Shown in pieces: positions 39,499-49,774 of a stretch of 64,000 bases of DNA. Positions within the stretch are counted from its first letter, which is position 1. Each line of letters starts with the position of its first letter. This DNA is from Phyllobacterium myrsinacearum (lineage in GTDB: Bacteria > Pseudomonadota > Alphaproteobacteria > Rhizobiales > Rhizobiaceae): NCBI RefSeq assembly GCF_014138285.1, contig NZ_JACGXN010000012.1, positions 62,001 through 126,000 on the forward strand, read 5' to 3'. The notes under the pieces were generated by a model. It was not told the origin of the DNA. It saw only the letters and a list, made by a program, of their open reading frames with translations, and did no database searches. A program made the translations under genes and the position numbers.

Positions 39499-42496
39499 TC
39501 AACCGTTCTCCCTTTTCGTCGAAGAACACCGTTCCGGTCACTTCCACTTCGATCACACCGTTTGGCATCGGCACATAGAGCGTTTCGCCTAGCCGTTTTG
39601 TTCCGTCAATCACCAGACCCATCGCGATCGACCGGCCGCAATTCTGCGACCAGTAGGATGAGGTCACATGGCCGATCATTGTCATCGGCACCGGCTGGTT
39701 CGGGTTGGCGACGATTTGCGCGCCCTCTTCCAGAACCACATGCGCGTCCTTGGTCTTCAAGCCAACCAGCTGTTTGCGGCCATCGGCCACCAGATCCCGG
39801 CGCAGCAAGCCACGAATACCGACGTAATCGGTTTTATTCTTGCCGATAGCCCAGGTCAGGCCCGCATCCTGCGGCGTGACAGTGCCGTCCGTATCCTGAC
39901 CGACGATGATATATCCCTTCTCGGCGCGCAGCACGTGCATGGCTTCGGTGCCATAGGGCGTCAGACCCAATGGCTTGCCACGCTCATAAATGGCTTCCCA
40001 AACCGCCTGACCATAATCGGCAGGCACGTTGATTTCATAGCCCGCTTCACCGGTGAAGGACATGCGGAACAGCCGCGTCGGCACACCGCATATCTTGCCT
40101 TCCCGTACGCTCATGTGCGGCATGGCTTCATTGGATAGATCAATACCTTCAACCAGCGGTGCGATGATTTCACGGGCTTTCGGGCCCTGTACCGCAATAA
40201 CCGCCCACTGCTCGGTGGTTGAGGTCAGCCAGACGTTGAGATGCGGGAATTCCGTCTGCAGATAGTCTTCCATATGGTGCATGACGCGTGGTGCACCGCC
40301 TGTCGTGGTCGTCACATGGAACCGGTCCTCGGCCAAGCGGCCAACGACACCATCATCATAGATGAAACCGTCTTCGCGCAGCATGATACCGTAGCGCAGA
40401 CGGCCGACACCCAGTTTTTCCCATGGATTGGTGTAGAGCAGTTCAAGGAATTTTGCCGCATCAGGCCCAACCAATTCGATCTTGCCAAGTGTCGAGGCGT
40501 CGAAGATACCGGCTTGATTGCGCACGGCTACGCATTCACGATTCACCGCCGCATGCATGTCTTCGCCCGCCTGCGGATAGTACCAGGCGCGCTTCCACTG
40601 CCCGACATCTTCGAAAGCCGCTCCCTGCGCCGCATGCCAGGCATGCATCGGCGTGCGTCGAGTAGGATCAAACAGGTCATGGCGTGCGTGATTGACGATC
40701 GCGCCGAATGTAACCGGTGTAAAAGGGGCGCGGAACGTCGTCAGGCCCACGGCCGGAATCGGCCGGTTGAGCGCTTCTGCGGCAATCGCCAATCCGTGCA
40801 GATTGGAGGTCTTGCCCTGATCGGTAGCCATGCCGTTGGTGGTGAAGCGCTTGACGTGCTCGATGGAATGCATGCCTTCACGCACCGCAAGACGGACATC
40901 CTTGGCAGTCACATCGTTCTGGAAATCGACGAAAGCCTTGACCGTCGTATCGGCACCGGCACCCGGCGCCGAGCCGATCATGCCGAGTATCCAGTCCGTA
41001 CCACCGGTTGCCTTGATCGCCTTGGCCTTGCCTTTGAACCCGGCCTCACCGGCAAGCTTGCCGCCAGCAGCAACTGCTTCATCCAACGCCTGCTGCAATC
41101 CATCGCTGCCATTGCAGGCACCGACAGAGACGCAATCCTGCGCATAGGTACCGGGCAGGAACCGCTCATTGGCGGCATCCCACGCCACCTTGCCGCGCGA
41201 CTGCGAAAACAGATGCACGGAGGGCGTCCAGCCAGCAGACATGATCAGCGCATCCACAACAACCTTGCGCTCATTGCCACCCTTGTTCGGGCGAATGCTG
41301 ATGGAGGACACACGGCGCTTGCCACCGGCCCTGAACACCGCATGGCCGGTCACAACATCGATGCCGAGAGAACGGGCTTCCTCGATAACCGGCGAGGATG
41401 GATTGTCACGCGTATCGACAATGACGGGAACATCGACACCGGCACGCTTCAGATCAATGGCCGCCGCATAGGCGGAATCATTGGCAGTGTAGACCCCGAC
41501 GTTGCGGCCGACTGCAACACCATACTGGTTGAGATAGGTGCGCGCCGCCGAAGCCAGCAAAATGCCGGGACGGTCGTTGTTGGCGAAAACCATGTGCCGC
41601 TCGATGGCGCCGGTTGCCAGAATGACCTTCTTGGCACGAACCTGCCAGAGGCGTTCACGCGGCATGTCAGAACCCGGATTGCTCAGATGATCGCTGATCC
41701 GCTCGACCAGGCCGACAAAGTTCTGGGCGTAGTAACCGAACGCCGTCGTGCGGGTGAGAACCGTGACGTTTTCCATGGAGCGCAGCGTTGCCAGCGTTTC
41801 CGTCGCCCAGTCATAGCCCGGCTTGCCGTCGACAGTGACATCGGTCTCATAACGCAAGGCACCGCCTGCTTCCGGCTGCTCGTCGCAGATGATGACCTTG
41901 GCGCCCGTCTGCGCGGCGCTCAGCGCAGCGGCGAGACCAGCAGCACCGGCACCGACCACAAGCACATCGCAATGGGCGAAGCGGTTGGAATAGCGATCCG
42001 TATCGGCTTCACCGGGCACAACGCCTAGACCGGCCGCAGCGCGGATCTTTGGCTCGTAAATGGTTTTCCACGCGAACTTCGGCCACATGAACGTCTTGTA
42101 GTAGAAACCTGCGGGCAGCATGGGCGAGAACACGTCGTTGACCGCGCCGACATCGAAGGTCAGCGACGGCCAGCGGTTCTGCGACTTGACCATCAGCCCG
42201 TCATAGATCTCCTGCACGGTTGCCCGCACATTCGGCTGCTTGCGGGATTTGTCCCGCTCGACATCGACAAGCGCGTTCGGCTCTTCACTGCCGGCTGAAA
42301 GAATACCGCGCGGACGATGATACTTGAAGGAGCGGCCGACCAGATGAATACCGTTGGCAAGCAGCGCCGAAGCCAGCGTATCGCCTTCAAGGCCTGTCAG
42401 GCTCTGCCCGTCAAAGGTGAAGCGAACGGTTTTCGCCGGGACCAGACGGCCAACGCCAGCAATGCGGTTGCTTCCGGAATGGGATGGGGTGCTCAT
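39491..42496 (-). CDS. soxA: Sarcosine oxidase alpha subunit
   Basis: A 1001-residue subunit. It begins with a ferredoxin-like domain (VRFTFDGQSLTGLEGDTL) and continues with an FAD/NAD-binding domain (CDVLVVGAGAAGLAAALSAAQ). Its C-terminal half resembles the glycine-cleavage T protein, which transfers the one-carbon unit to tetrahydrofolate. The complex converts sarcosine to glycine and 5,10-methylene-THF (or formaldehyde) with H2O2. The ATG at 42496 is 4 bp after the soxD stop; an in-frame start at 42601 lies inside soxD. Overlap with soxG is 8 bp. Confidence 0.95.
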   Translation of the reverse strand: MSTPSHSGSNRIAGVGRLVPAKTVRFTFDGQSLTGLEGDTLASALLANGIHLVGRSFKYHRPRGILSAGSEEPNALVDVERDKSRKQPNVRATVQEIYDGLMVKSQNRWPSLTFDVGAVNDVFSPMLPAGFYYKTFMWPKFAWKTIYEPKIRAAAGLGVVPGEADTDRYSNRFAHCDVLVVGAGAAGLAAALSAAQTGAKVIICDEQPEAGGALRYETDVTVDGKPGYDWATETLATLRSMENVTVLTRTTAFGYYAQNFVGLVERISDHLSNPGSDMPRERLWQVRAKKVILATGAIERHMVFANNDRPGILLASAARTYLNQYGVAVGRNVGVYTANDSAYAAAIDLKRAGVDVPVIVDTRDNPSSPVIEEARSLGIDVVTGHAVFRAGGKRRVSSISIRPNKGGNERKVVVDALIMSAGWTPSVHLFSQSRGKVAWDAANERFLPGTYAQDCVSVGACNGSDGLQQALDEAVAAGGKLAGEAGFKGKAKAIKATGGTDWILGMIGSAPGAGADTTVKAFVDFQNDVTAKDVRLAVREGMHSIEHVKRFTTNGMATDQGKTSNLHGLAIAAEALNRPIPAVGLTTFRAPFTPVTFGAIVNHARHDLFDPTRRTPMHAWHAAQGAAFEDVGQWKRAWYYPQAGEDMHAAVNRECVAVRNQAGIFDASTLGKIELVGPDAAKFLELLYTNPWEKLGVGRLRYGIMLREDGFIYDDGVVGRLAEDRFHVTTTTGGAPRVMHHMEDYLQTEFPHLNVWLTSTTEQWAVIAVQGPKAREIIAPLVEGIDLSNEAMPHMSVREGKICGVPTRLFRMSFTGEAGYEINVPADYGQAVWEAIYERGKPLGLTPYGTEAMHVLRAEKGYIIVGQDTDGTVTPQDAGLTWAIGKNKTDYVGIRGLLRRDLVADGRKQLVGLKTKDAHVVLEEGAQIVANPNQPVPMTMIGHVTSSYWSQNCGRSIAMGLVIDGTKRLGETLYVPMPNGVIEVEVTGTVFFDEKGERLNG

Positions 42497-42500
42497 GGGT

Positions 42501-42872
42501 TTACAGCTCCGCTTTCTTGGCGCGGGGCGCGCGTTTCTTTGCAGGTTCAGCGGCGGTGGCAGACACGGAAGCGGCTTCCGGATTGAGCAGCGCTTCGACA
42601 TCCGGGCGCGGCTCGCCCGCCTTGTAGACGGTCAGGAACTTGTCGGAAACTGAATCGCGCACCGCGTTGAAGAAGCGTCCGCAGCCATGGATATGCCGCC
42701 AGCGTTCGAACTGGAGCCCCTTTGGGTTCTGGCGGAAATACAGGAAGGCGGCAAAGTCGTCGTCTGACTGTTCCGATATGGCCGGGGAGCGCACGAGATG
42801 CGCTTCACCCGCATTGCGGAATTCCAGTTCCGGGCGCTCTTCTTCGCAATAGGGGCATTTGATGAGAAGCAT
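42501..42872 (-). CDS. soxD: Sarcosine oxidase delta subunit
   Basis: A 123-residue subunit, the small zinc-binding part of the heterotetramer. The start MLLIKCPYCEEERPELEF supplies the first Cys pair, and WRHIHGCGRFFNAVRD the His and Cys that complete the site. The C-terminus is a basic Ala-rich tail (AKKRAPRAKKAEL) that is longer than the minimal subunit. The ATG at 42872 matches the family start; the longer open frame upstream overlaps soxB and is not needed. Confidence 0.93.
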   Translation of the reverse strand: MLLIKCPYCEEERPELEFRNAGEAHLVRSPAISEQSDDDFAAFLYFRQNPKGLQFERWRHIHGCGRFFNAVRDSVSDKFLTVYKAGEPRPDVEALLNPEAASVSATAAEPAKKRAPRAKKAEL

Positions 42873-42898
42873 TGTCGTCGTCTCGTTTCTTGAATCTG

Positions 42899-44155
42899 TC
42901 AGTGCGCCACGGCAGCGGCAGCGGCTTCGTCGATCAGGCGTCCGGTGGTGAAACGCTCGAGCGTAAACGGCGCATTGATCCGGTGCGGCTCGTCGCGGGC
43001 GATCGTGTGGGCGAACACATTGCCGGAGCCGGGCGTCGCCTTGAACCCGCCGGTTCCCCAGCCGCAATTCACGTAAAGGCCGGGTACCGGCGTCTTGGCC
43101 AGAATTGGTGAGCGGTCCGGAGTCACGTCAACAATACCGCCCCAGGACCGCAGCATTTTCAGGCGCGTCAGCACCGGGAACATTTCGCAGATCGCGTCGA
43201 GCGTGTGGTTGATGATGTGCAGGCCGCCGGTCTGGGAATAGGAGGTGTACTGGTCCGTTCCGGCACCAATGACCATTTCGCCCTTGTCCGACTGCGAGAT
43301 ATAGGCATGGACGGTGTTTGACATGATCACGCAGGGGATCAGCGGTTTGACCGGCTCGGATACCAGCGCCTGCAGCGGATAGCTTTCCAGCGGCATGCGC
43401 ACACCGGCCATATTCATGATGACAGAGGTATGGCCAGCGGCCACCACACCGACCTTCTTGGCATTGATCGGACCGCGATTGGTATCGACACCGACAACCG
43501 CGCCATTCGCTGCGCGGCGAATACCCGTCACTTCGCAGTTCTGGATGATGTGAACGCCGCGATCGGCAGCCGCGCGGGCATAACCCCAGGCGACAGCATC
43601 ATGGCGGGCGGTGCCCCCGCGCCGCTGCAAAGCCGCGCCGATGATGGGATAGCGCGCGTCGGCGGACAGATTGATCGGCGGGCAGAATTCCTTGACCTGC
43701 TCCGGCGTCAGCCATTCATTGTCGATGCCGTTCAATCGGTTGGCATGGATATGGCGCTTGAAAACCTGAACGTCGTGAATATTGTGCGCCAGCATCATGA
43801 CGCCACGCGCCGAGTACATGACGTTGTAATTGAGATCCTGGCTCAGACCTTCCCACAATTTGACCGCATGCTCATAAATGCCAGCCGATTCGTCATAGAG
43901 ATAGTTTGAGCGGATGATCGTGGTGTTGCGGCCGGTATTGCCGCCGCCAAGCCAGCCCTTTTCCAGAACCGCGACATTGGTGATGCCATGTTCCTTGGCC
44001 AGATAGTAGGCGGTGGCAAGACCGTGTCCGCCAGCGCCAACGATGATGACGTCATATTCCGACTTGGGTTCGGGCGAGGCCCATTGCTGGTCCCACCCCT
44101 TGTGGGCACGCAATGCCTCGCGGGCCAAAGCAAACACTGAATATTTCCGCATCAT
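42899..44155 (-). CDS. soxB: Sarcosine oxidase beta subunit
   Basis: A 418-residue FAD-dependent catalytic subunit. After a short N-terminal stretch, the Rossmann motif is [23 protein letters not shown] candidate His for covalent FMN attachment is present in [11 protein letters not shown] (near residue 185), and [12 protein letters not shown] and [12 protein letters not shown] close the protein. It oxidises sarcosine and passes electrons to the FMN site. ATG at 44155 or 44152. It is the promoter-proximal gene of soxBDAG. Partner genes often found behind it (glyA, folD, purU) are not in this window. Confidence 0.95.
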   Translation of the reverse strand: MMRKYSVFALAREALRAHKGWDQQWASPEPKSEYDVIIVGAGGHGLATAYYLAKEHGITNVAVLEKGWLGGGNTGRNTTIIRSNYLYDESAGIYEHAVKLWEGLSQDLNYNVMYSARGVMMLAHNIHDVQVFKRHIHANRLNGIDNEWLTPEQVKEFCPPINLSADARYPIIGAALQRRGGTARHDAVAWGYARAAADRGVHIIQNCEVTGIRRAANGAVVGVDTNRGPINAKKVGVVAAGHTSVIMNMAGVRMPLESYPLQALVSEPVKPLIPCVIMSNTVHAYISQSDKGEMVIGAGTDQYTSYSQTGGLHIINHTLDAICEMFPVLTRLKMLRSWGGIVDVTPDRSPILAKTPVPGLYVNCGWGTGGFKATPGSGNVFAHTIARDEPHRINAPFTLERFTTGRLIDEAAAAAVAH

Positions 44156-44561
44156 TCAATCCTTTGCAGAGCGTCCGGTCACGTCAGATGACCTCGGCAG
44201 AGCGTTTTGTTCCACGATTTTCGAGAGCAGTATCCTGTTCTGAAATCGACATTGATTTCCAGGCGCAGGATCGCACTTTTATGCATCAGTAACGCATCCG
44301 TTCAAAGGTCTTTTGCCATTTTGCGACGGAGATTGGCGTTCCGTGCCGGTTATTCTAAAATTGCGTTCGAGCCTGCTGCTTCCTATTGACAGAATATCCG
44401 CCATTTTGGGCGCTCTGCCATGGACATTGGATTGCCTTTCTGATAATGGCCTCGTCAGTTTGCGATGGATGACCGTCGCGAAGTTTGGATGTCTGACCGT
44501 ATACCAAGGATATGGACCAGAATCCGGGCTCAACGAAATTCTAAGAGATACAGGATAAAAC
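44156..44561. other. Divergent intergenic region of soxB and rpsU
   Basis: 406 bp that should carry the sox and rpsU promoters. TTGACA at about 44387 has no well-spaced -10. No RNA gene or repeat is visible, and small open frames here have no recognisable content. Confidence 0.55.
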
Positions 44562-44813
44562 GTGCAGGTACTCGTACGCGAAAATAATGTTGATCAGGCT
44601 CTCCGCGTCCTCAAGAAGAAGATGCAGCGCGAAGGCATGTTCCGCGAAATGAAGATGCATGATCACTACGAGAAGCCCTCGATCAAGCGCGCCCGCCAGA
44701 AGGCAGAAGCCATCAGCCGCGCTCGCAAGCTTGCCCGCAAGCAGGCACAGCGCGAAGGTCTTCTGCCAATGCCAGCACGCAAGGCACCGGTCCGCGCTTC
44801 TGCGGCTCGTTGA
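44562..44813 (+). CDS. rpsU: 30S ribosomal protein S21
   Basis: An 83-residue ribosomal protein, Arg- and Lys-rich, with the standard start [19 protein letters not shown] and the block [14 protein letters not shown]. The C-terminal extension ([12 protein letters not shown]) is longer than in enterobacteria, as is usual in alphaproteobacteria. It helps the 30S subunit in initiation. It begins with GTG, 5 bp after an AGGATAAAAC stretch. An intrinsic terminator follows at 44847. Confidence 0.96.
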   Translation: MQVLVRENNVDQALRVLKKKMQREGMFREMKMHDHYEKPSIKRARQKAEAISRARKLARKQAQREGLLPMPARKAPVRASAAR

Positions 44814-44846
44814 TCAGCAATTTATCGACGCCTTGATAAAACAACG

Positions 44847-44880
44847 GGGTGGAGTGACGAACGTCACACCGCCCTTTTTG
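44847..44880 (+). terminator. Rho-independent terminator after rpsU
   Basis: A long stem, GGGTGG-A-GTGAC with GTCAC-A-CCGCCC, loop GAAC, followed by TTTTT. Confidence 0.85.
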
Positions 44881-44909
44881 CGTTTTCGATTGAACGGGGT
44901 ACCAAGAGT

Positions 44910-45773
44910 ATGACACATTCACTTGAAATGGTTTCGTATCGCGACCCGCAATCGGCATTCAAGGCGTTGCGCATCACCGGACTGGTGGTCGCTTCCGTTC
45001 TGACTCTGGCTGTTGCCGGATGCCAGACATCGACCACTGACATGACCGGAATCGACAAGGCTCAAGGCTCTTCCGAGAATATCAGTTCGCTTGACAGCGT
45101 GATTCGCAACAATCCGCGTGACCCCGAAGCCTACAACGTGCGTGGATCCGCTTTCGGCCGCGCCGGTCGCAACAGCGATGCGATCAAGGACTTCAACACG
45201 GCGTTGCAATTGAACCCGAATTTCTATCAGGCCTATGCGAACCGCGCGCTGGTCTACCGCAACATGGGCAATACCGCCCAGGCGGCGGCAGATTACAGCA
45301 AGGCCATCCAGATCAACCCGCAATATGACGCTGCCTATATCGGCCGCGGCAATCTCTACCGCCTCTCCGGGCAATTGGACCGGGCTTTGAGCGATTTCCA
45401 GCAGGCGATCCAGCTCAACACGACAGATCCCCGCGCCTATCATAATCGCGGTTTGATCTATCAGGCACGTGGCCAGCACAAGCAGGCGATCGAGGATTTC
45501 TCAACGGCGATCTCGCTGCAGCCCGATGCGGCCGAGCCCTATAATGGCCGTGGCATCTCTTATGTTGCACTGGGTGATGACGACAACGCCTTTGACGACT
45601 TCAACAACGCCATCAAGCTGGACGGTACGATTGCTGAGGGCTGGGCCAATCAGGCACTGATCTACGAGCATCGGGGTGACAAGGCCCGCGCCGCGAAATC
45701 CTACTCCAAGGCAGCCCAACTCGATCCCAAGTACAAGCCTGCTCTTGATGGTCTGGCGCGCACGCGCTCCTGA
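44910..45773 (+). CDS. TPR-repeat lipoprotein (NlpI-like)
   Basis: A 287-residue protein with an N-terminal lipoprotein signal (VASVLTLAVAGCQT, Cys 38) and then about six TPR units between residues 70 and 285, each with the A-x-x-x-R/Y-G or Y pattern (for example AYNVRGSAFGRAGRNSDAIK). Such TPR lipoproteins act as scaffolds for cell-wall hydrolases or envelope machines, but the partner here is unknown. The start at 44910 has a basic N-region before the hydrophobic core. It follows rpsU and its terminator, so it probably has its own promoter. Confidence 0.87.
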   Translation: MTHSLEMVSYRDPQSAFKALRITGLVVASVLTLAVAGCQTSTTDMTGIDKAQGSSENISSLDSVIRNNPRDPEAYNVRGSAFGRAGRNSDAIKDFNTALQLNPNFYQAYANRALVYRNMGNTAQAAADYSKAIQINPQYDAAYIGRGNLYRLSGQLDRALSDFQQAIQLNTTDPRAYHNRGLIYQARGQHKQAIEDFSTAISLQPDAAEPYNGRGISYVALGDDDNAFDDFNNAIKLDGTIAEGWANQALIYEHRGDKARAAKSYSKAAQLDPKYKPALDGLARTRS

Positions 45774-46001
45774 TCTGCCCTCATCTTTTCAATTGGATAT
45801 TTGAAGAGCCGATTTGCGAACACCGCACAACGTGATTGGTGTTCGCAGACGCCCCGGTAGCGCACTTGAAATGGGCAACAAATCGGAAGTCACCCTGCAG
45901 TATTGTCCCTAAATACCAAACATCAATCCAACTCGTGGCATGATGATTTTTGTCATCCCTACGTTTATTATGAAACGCACAGCCAAGGGGGATGATGAGA
46001 A

Positions 46002-46391
46002 ATGCCAGATTTACTCAAAGTGTTCATCGTTTGCTGCATAGTTGTCTTCTTCTTTTGGTTCATCAAGGCGTATTACGTTTTCCGATCGAATTACTGGGCG
46101 GAGGTTGAGGGCAGGATTTTAAATATCTATCCTGTCACGGGCGGTGATGCTGAAGGATTCGCTGTAACAGTTGAATATAGTTACAATAACATCGCCTTCA
46201 CCAAAGACGCGCTTGATACCGGGGCTCTTGATATTAGGGATAAGGCCCTAATTGGCCGAAAGATCCTGGTATTAGTAGATCCAGAAACTCCAACAAAATT
46301 CGTTATTAAAAATTTGGGGACCGACCTATTTAATGCCAGCGCGATTTACGCCGCAAGAGTTGTCCGAACCATCCGACAAATCCTGAAATGA
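46002..46391 (+). CDS. DUF3592-like membrane protein
   Basis: A 129-residue protein with one strong N-terminal membrane helix (VFIVCCIVVFFFWFIKAYYVF). The remaining domain resembles DUF3592: WAEVEGRILNIYP, then VTVEYSYNNIAFTK and ILVLVDPETPTKFVIK. Function is unknown. Its sequence is noticeably more AT-rich than its neighbours, with many AAT, TAT and ATA codons, which may mean recent acquisition. The start follows AAGGGGGATGATGAGAA. It ends at a terminator shared with pntB. Confidence 0.72.
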   Translation: MPDLLKVFIVCCIVVFFFWFIKAYYVFRSNYWAEVEGRILNIYPVTGGDAEGFAVTVEYSYNNIAFTKDALDTGALDIRDKALIGRKILVLVDPETPTKFVIKNLGTDLFNASAIYAARVVRTIRQILK

Positions 46392-46420
46392 AAAAGCCCG
46401 CCAGTTTGGCGGGCTTTCAG
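46391..46420. terminator. Bidirectional terminator between DUF3592 gene and pntB
   Basis: An 11-bp stem, AAAGCCCGCCA/TGGCGGGCTTT, is flanked by A and T runs, between two converging stop codons. Confidence 0.88.
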
Positions 46421-46443
46421 TTTATGTCTCACAGACAATCGGA

Positions 46444-47844
46444 TCAGTGATCCAGCGCCTTGACGATGTTCTCGACCATCTTCTTGGCGTCGGCAAACAG
46501 CATCATCGTGTTGTCGCGGAAGAACAGTTCATTCTCCACGCCTGCATAGCCGGAGCCCATGCCGCGCTTGATGAAGAGCACCGTGCCTGCCTTGTCCACA
46601 TCGAGGATCGGCATGCCGAAGATCGGTGATTTCGGATCGGTCTTCGCCGCCGGATTGGTGACGTCATTGGCGCCGATAACGAAAGCCACATCGGCCTGCG
46701 CAAACTCGGAATTGATGTCTTCCAGCTCGAACACTTCGTCATAGGGAACATTGGCTTCAGCCAGAAGCACGTTCATATGACCGGGCATACGGCCAGCGAC
46801 CGGATGAATGGCGTATTTGACCTCAACGCCTTCAGCCTTCAGCTTATCGGCCATTTCACGCAGGGCGTGCTGGGCCTGCGCCACCGCCATGCCATAACCC
46901 GGCACGATGATGACCTTGGACGCGTTCTTCATGATGAAGGCCGCATCGTCGGCAGAACCCTGCTTGACCGGACGCTGTTCAACTTCGCCGGCAGCCGGAC
47001 CTGATGTCTCCCCGCCGAACCCGCCGAGAATGACCGAGATGAACGAACGGTTCATGCCCTTGCACATGATGTAGGACAGGATGGCACCGGAGGACCCCAC
47101 CAGCGCGCCGGTGATGATCAGCGCCAGATTACCAAGCGTGAAACCGATACCGGCAGCAGCCCAGCCCGAATAGGAATTGAGCATCGATACCACGACGGGC
47201 ATGTCTGCACCGCCGATCGGGACAATGATCAAAACACCCAGAGCGAGAGACAGAAGAACGATCAGCCAGAAGACGAAATGGCTTTCGGTCATCACCAGCG
47301 CCACAACAAGCGCCACGATGCCGATAGCCAGTGCCGCATTGAGCACATGGCGGCCAGGCAGCATGATCGGCTTGCCCGACATGCGGCCATCGAGCTTCAG
47401 GAAGGCGATGATTGATCCGGTGAAGGTGATCGCACCGATGGCGACACCCAGCGACATTTCAACCAGCGCCTGTCCGTGGATCGAACCCACTTCACCAATC
47501 CCGAAGGAGTTGGGCGAATAGATTGCAGCTGCGGCCACCATGACGGCGGCAAGACCGACCAGCGAGTGGAAGGCCGCAACCAGCTGCGGCATGGCCGTCA
47601 TGGCAATGCGCCTGGCCGTATAGGCACCGACGCCGCCGCCAATGGCAAGGCCAATGACGATCAGACCCAGACCGCGGAAACTTGGCTCGGCCAGGGTGAG
47701 TGTCGTGATGATCGATATACCCATACCGATCATGCCGTAGAAATTACCCTGACGGCTTGTGGTTGGATGTGACAGGCCGCGCAACGCCAGAATGAACAGG
47801 ACGCCGGAGACGAGATAAAGAAAAGCTGCGAGATTTACGCTCAT
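46444..47844 (-). CDS. pntB: NAD(P) transhydrogenase subunit beta
   Basis: A 466-residue protein with about nine membrane helices (to about residue 260) followed by the NADP(H)-binding domain III (KVIIVPGYGMAVAQAQHALRE, GADVxNPAAK-like GANDVTNPAA, and GYAGVENELFF). Together with the two alpha parts it couples proton re-entry to hydride transfer from NADH to NADP+, producing NADPH. The start at 47844 is 10 bp after the pntAB stop. Complete and of standard length. Confidence 0.95.
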   Translation of the reverse strand: MSVNLAAFLYLVSGVLFILALRGLSHPTTSRQGNFYGMIGMGISIITTLTLAEPSFRGLGLIVIGLAIGGGVGAYTARRIAMTAMPQLVAAFHSLVGLAAVMVAAAAIYSPNSFGIGEVGSIHGQALVEMSLGVAIGAITFTGSIIAFLKLDGRMSGKPIMLPGRHVLNAALAIGIVALVVALVMTESHFVFWLIVLLSLALGVLIIVPIGGADMPVVVSMLNSYSGWAAAGIGFTLGNLALIITGALVGSSGAILSYIMCKGMNRSFISVILGGFGGETSGPAAGEVEQRPVKQGSADDAAFIMKNASKVIIVPGYGMAVAQAQHALREMADKLKAEGVEVKYAIHPVAGRMPGHMNVLLAEANVPYDEVFELEDINSEFAQADVAFVIGANDVTNPAAKTDPKSPIFGMPILDVDKAGTVLFIKRGMGSGYAGVENELFFRDNTMMLFADAKKMVENIVKALDH

Positions 47845-47854
47845 TGCTCAGGTC

Positions 47855-48268
47855 TCACTTTTCTTTTTTCTTGTACATGGCGAGCATGCGGTGGGTCACA
47901 AGGAAGCCGCCAAAAATATTGACGCTGGCGAGTACGAGGGCAATGAAACCGAAGCCGGTGGCAAAACCACTGGCCGACAGGCCAACCGCAAGCAGTGCAC
48001 CCACAACGATAACCGACGAAATTGCGTTGGTCACAGCCATGAGCGGCGTATGCAGGGCCGGTGTTACCGACCAGACCACGTAATAGCCGACGAAAATCGC
48101 CAGAACGAAGATGGCAAGACGGAAAACGAAAGGATCAACGGCACCGCCGGTCACGGCGTGAGCCGCTGCACCGGCAGCATCCGGCATATTTTCTGCCGCC
48201 TGACGAACCAGGTCTGCGGCCTGATTGAGACTCTCAAGCGCTTTATCGAGTGCGGTATCAGCCATCAT
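47855..48268 (-). CDS. pntAB: NAD(P) transhydrogenase subunit alpha part 2 (PntAB)
   Basis: A 137-residue membrane part of the alpha subunit. It has about three hydrophobic helices (residues 48-130) and ends in [12 protein letters not shown]. The N-terminal 45 residues are a soluble Ala-rich helix. In E. coli the corresponding domain is fused to the NAD domain; as in Rhodospirillum rubrum, here it is a separate protein. The ATG overlaps the pntAA stop by 4 bp. Confidence 0.93.
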   Translation of the reverse strand: MMADTALDKALESLNQAADLVRQAAENMPDAAGAAAHAVTGGAVDPFVFRLAIFVLAIFVGYYVVWSVTPALHTPLMAVTNAISSVIVVGALLAVGLSASGFATGFGFIALVLASVNIFGGFLVTHRMLAMYKKKEK

Positions 48269-49602
48269 GCCTCTCCTTCAGTCTTCTTGGGGGCAGTCAC
48301 TTTGGGTGCAGCTTTCTTCGGCGCCGCCTTGGCGGCTGCAGCTTTCTTGACAGGTGCCGGTTTGGCTTCTGCCTTGGCTGCGACCTTTGGAGCTTCTGCC
48401 TTTACAACTGGTGCCTTGGTTGCCGTCTTTTTGGCAGCAGGCTTTGCCGCCTGAGTTGGCGTGCTTGTTGCAGCGGCCGCAAAATTCGGATGAATGACCT
48501 TGCCGTCATGGGTCAGTGCAGTGGCCTTGACCAGTTCATCCTCGAAGTTGAGCTTGATGGCCTTCGTATCCTTGTCGACCAGTGTCTCGACGAAAGCAAA
48601 AAGGTTTTTGGCATAAAGCTGTGATGCGGTTGCCGCGATACGGCCGGCGACATTGAGATGGCCGACGATCTTTACACCGTCGACCTCGACGATCTTGCCG
48701 GCAACTGCCCCTTCGACGTTACCGCCGCGCTCGACCGCAAGGTCGATAATGACCGAACCCGGGCGCATACGCGCATACATTTCCCGTGTGACGAGCCGCG
48801 GCGCGGGCCGTCCCGGAATAAGCGCCGTAGTGATGATGATATCCTGCTTGGCAATGTGCTCCGCAACCAGCGCAGCCTGCTTTGCCTGATATTCCTTCGA
48901 CATTTCCTTGGCGTAGCCGCCGGCGGTTTCAGCCGCCTTGAATTCCTCGTCCTCGACGGCGAGGAATTTCGCACCAAGCGAGGCGACCTGTTCCTTGACC
49001 GCGGGGCGTACATCCGTTGCCGTCACTACGGCACCAAGACGACGCGCGGTGGCGATTGCCTGAAGACCGGCAACGCCGACACCCATGATGAAGACCTTGG
49101 CGGCAGGAACCGTACCCGCCGCTGTCATCATCATCGGCAAGGCCCGGTCATATTCTTCCGCAGCATCAACCACCGCCTGATAACCGGCAAGGTTGGCCTG
49201 GCTGGACAGCACGTCCATAACCTGTGCACGCGTAATGCGCGGCATGAATTCCATGGTGAAGGCGGTGACACCGGCATCGGCCAGTTCCTTGACGGCAGCA
49301 TCATTGCCGTAAGGATCAAGCATGGCGATAACGACAGCGCCTTTTTTGTAGGATTTGAGCTCAGTCGAAGATGGGCGCCGAACTTTCAGAACGACATCGG
49401 CGTTCTTGATGTCGGCGGTCTTGCCGATCGTCGCGCCCGCAGCTTCAAATTCGCGGTCGGGAATACGGGACAGGACGCCCGCACCACTTTCCACAACGAC
49501 TGAAAAACCAAGACCGATAAGTTTTTTGACCGTTTCCGCCGAACCGCCAACCCGCGATTCAACAATGTCGGTCTCTTTCGGTATGAACAGTGTCTGAGCC
49601 AA
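48265..49602 (-). CDS. pntAA: NAD(P) transhydrogenase subunit alpha part 1 (PntAA)
   Basis: About 445 residues: the NAD(H)-binding domain [21 protein letters not shown] at the start, [20 protein letters not shown] and [22 protein letters not shown] (the Rossmann fold) are typical, and [14 protein letters not shown] closes the domain. A C-terminal tail of about 70 residues is made of Ala, Lys, Pro and Thr and is not part of the domain; it is unusual. The TTG at 49602 lies close behind GGGGGTGAGGGC and matches the family start. An ATG at 49620 is the alternative. First gene of pntAA-pntAB-pntB. Confidence 0.93.
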   Translation of the reverse strand: MAQTLFIPKETDIVESRVGGSAETVKKLIGLGFSVVVESGAGVLSRIPDREFEAAGATIGKTADIKNADVVLKVRRPSSTELKSYKKGAVVIAMLDPYGNDAAVKELADAGVTAFTMEFMPRITRAQVMDVLSSQANLAGYQAVVDAAEEYDRALPMMMTAAGTVPAAKVFIMGVGVAGLQAIATARRLGAVVTATDVRPAVKEQVASLGAKFLAVEDEEFKAAETAGGYAKEMSKEYQAKQAALVAEHIAKQDIIITTALIPGRPAPRLVTREMYARMRPGSVIIDLAVERGGNVEGAVAGKIVEVDGVKIVGHLNVAGRIAATASQLYAKNLFAFVETLVDKDTKAIKLNFEDELVKATALTHDGKVIHPNFAAAATSTPTQAAKPAAKKTATKAPVVKAEAPKVAAKAEAKPAPVKKAAAAKAAPKKAAPKVTAPKKTEGEA

Positions 49603-49774
49603 GCCCTCACCCCCTAGCATGTTGTCACTATGCAGACAGTGGCCCGAAGACCAGCGCGCCTGCCCCGCCATGACGATTGGCAATCCTAGTGGTCCAATTC
49701 CGGCATTTGCAACCCCTTGATACAAACAAAGGGCAAATGTCAGAATTAAAGGACCGCTAGCAAGTATGCGATTT

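Noticed and set aside
40241..42028. 595-codon plus-strand frame opposite soxA
   Set aside because: A shadow frame; soxA is complete and shows family domains throughout.
44279..44558. Overlapping small frames in the soxB/rpsU gap
   Set aside because: Composition looks random, neither has a ribosome site, and no family is recognised.
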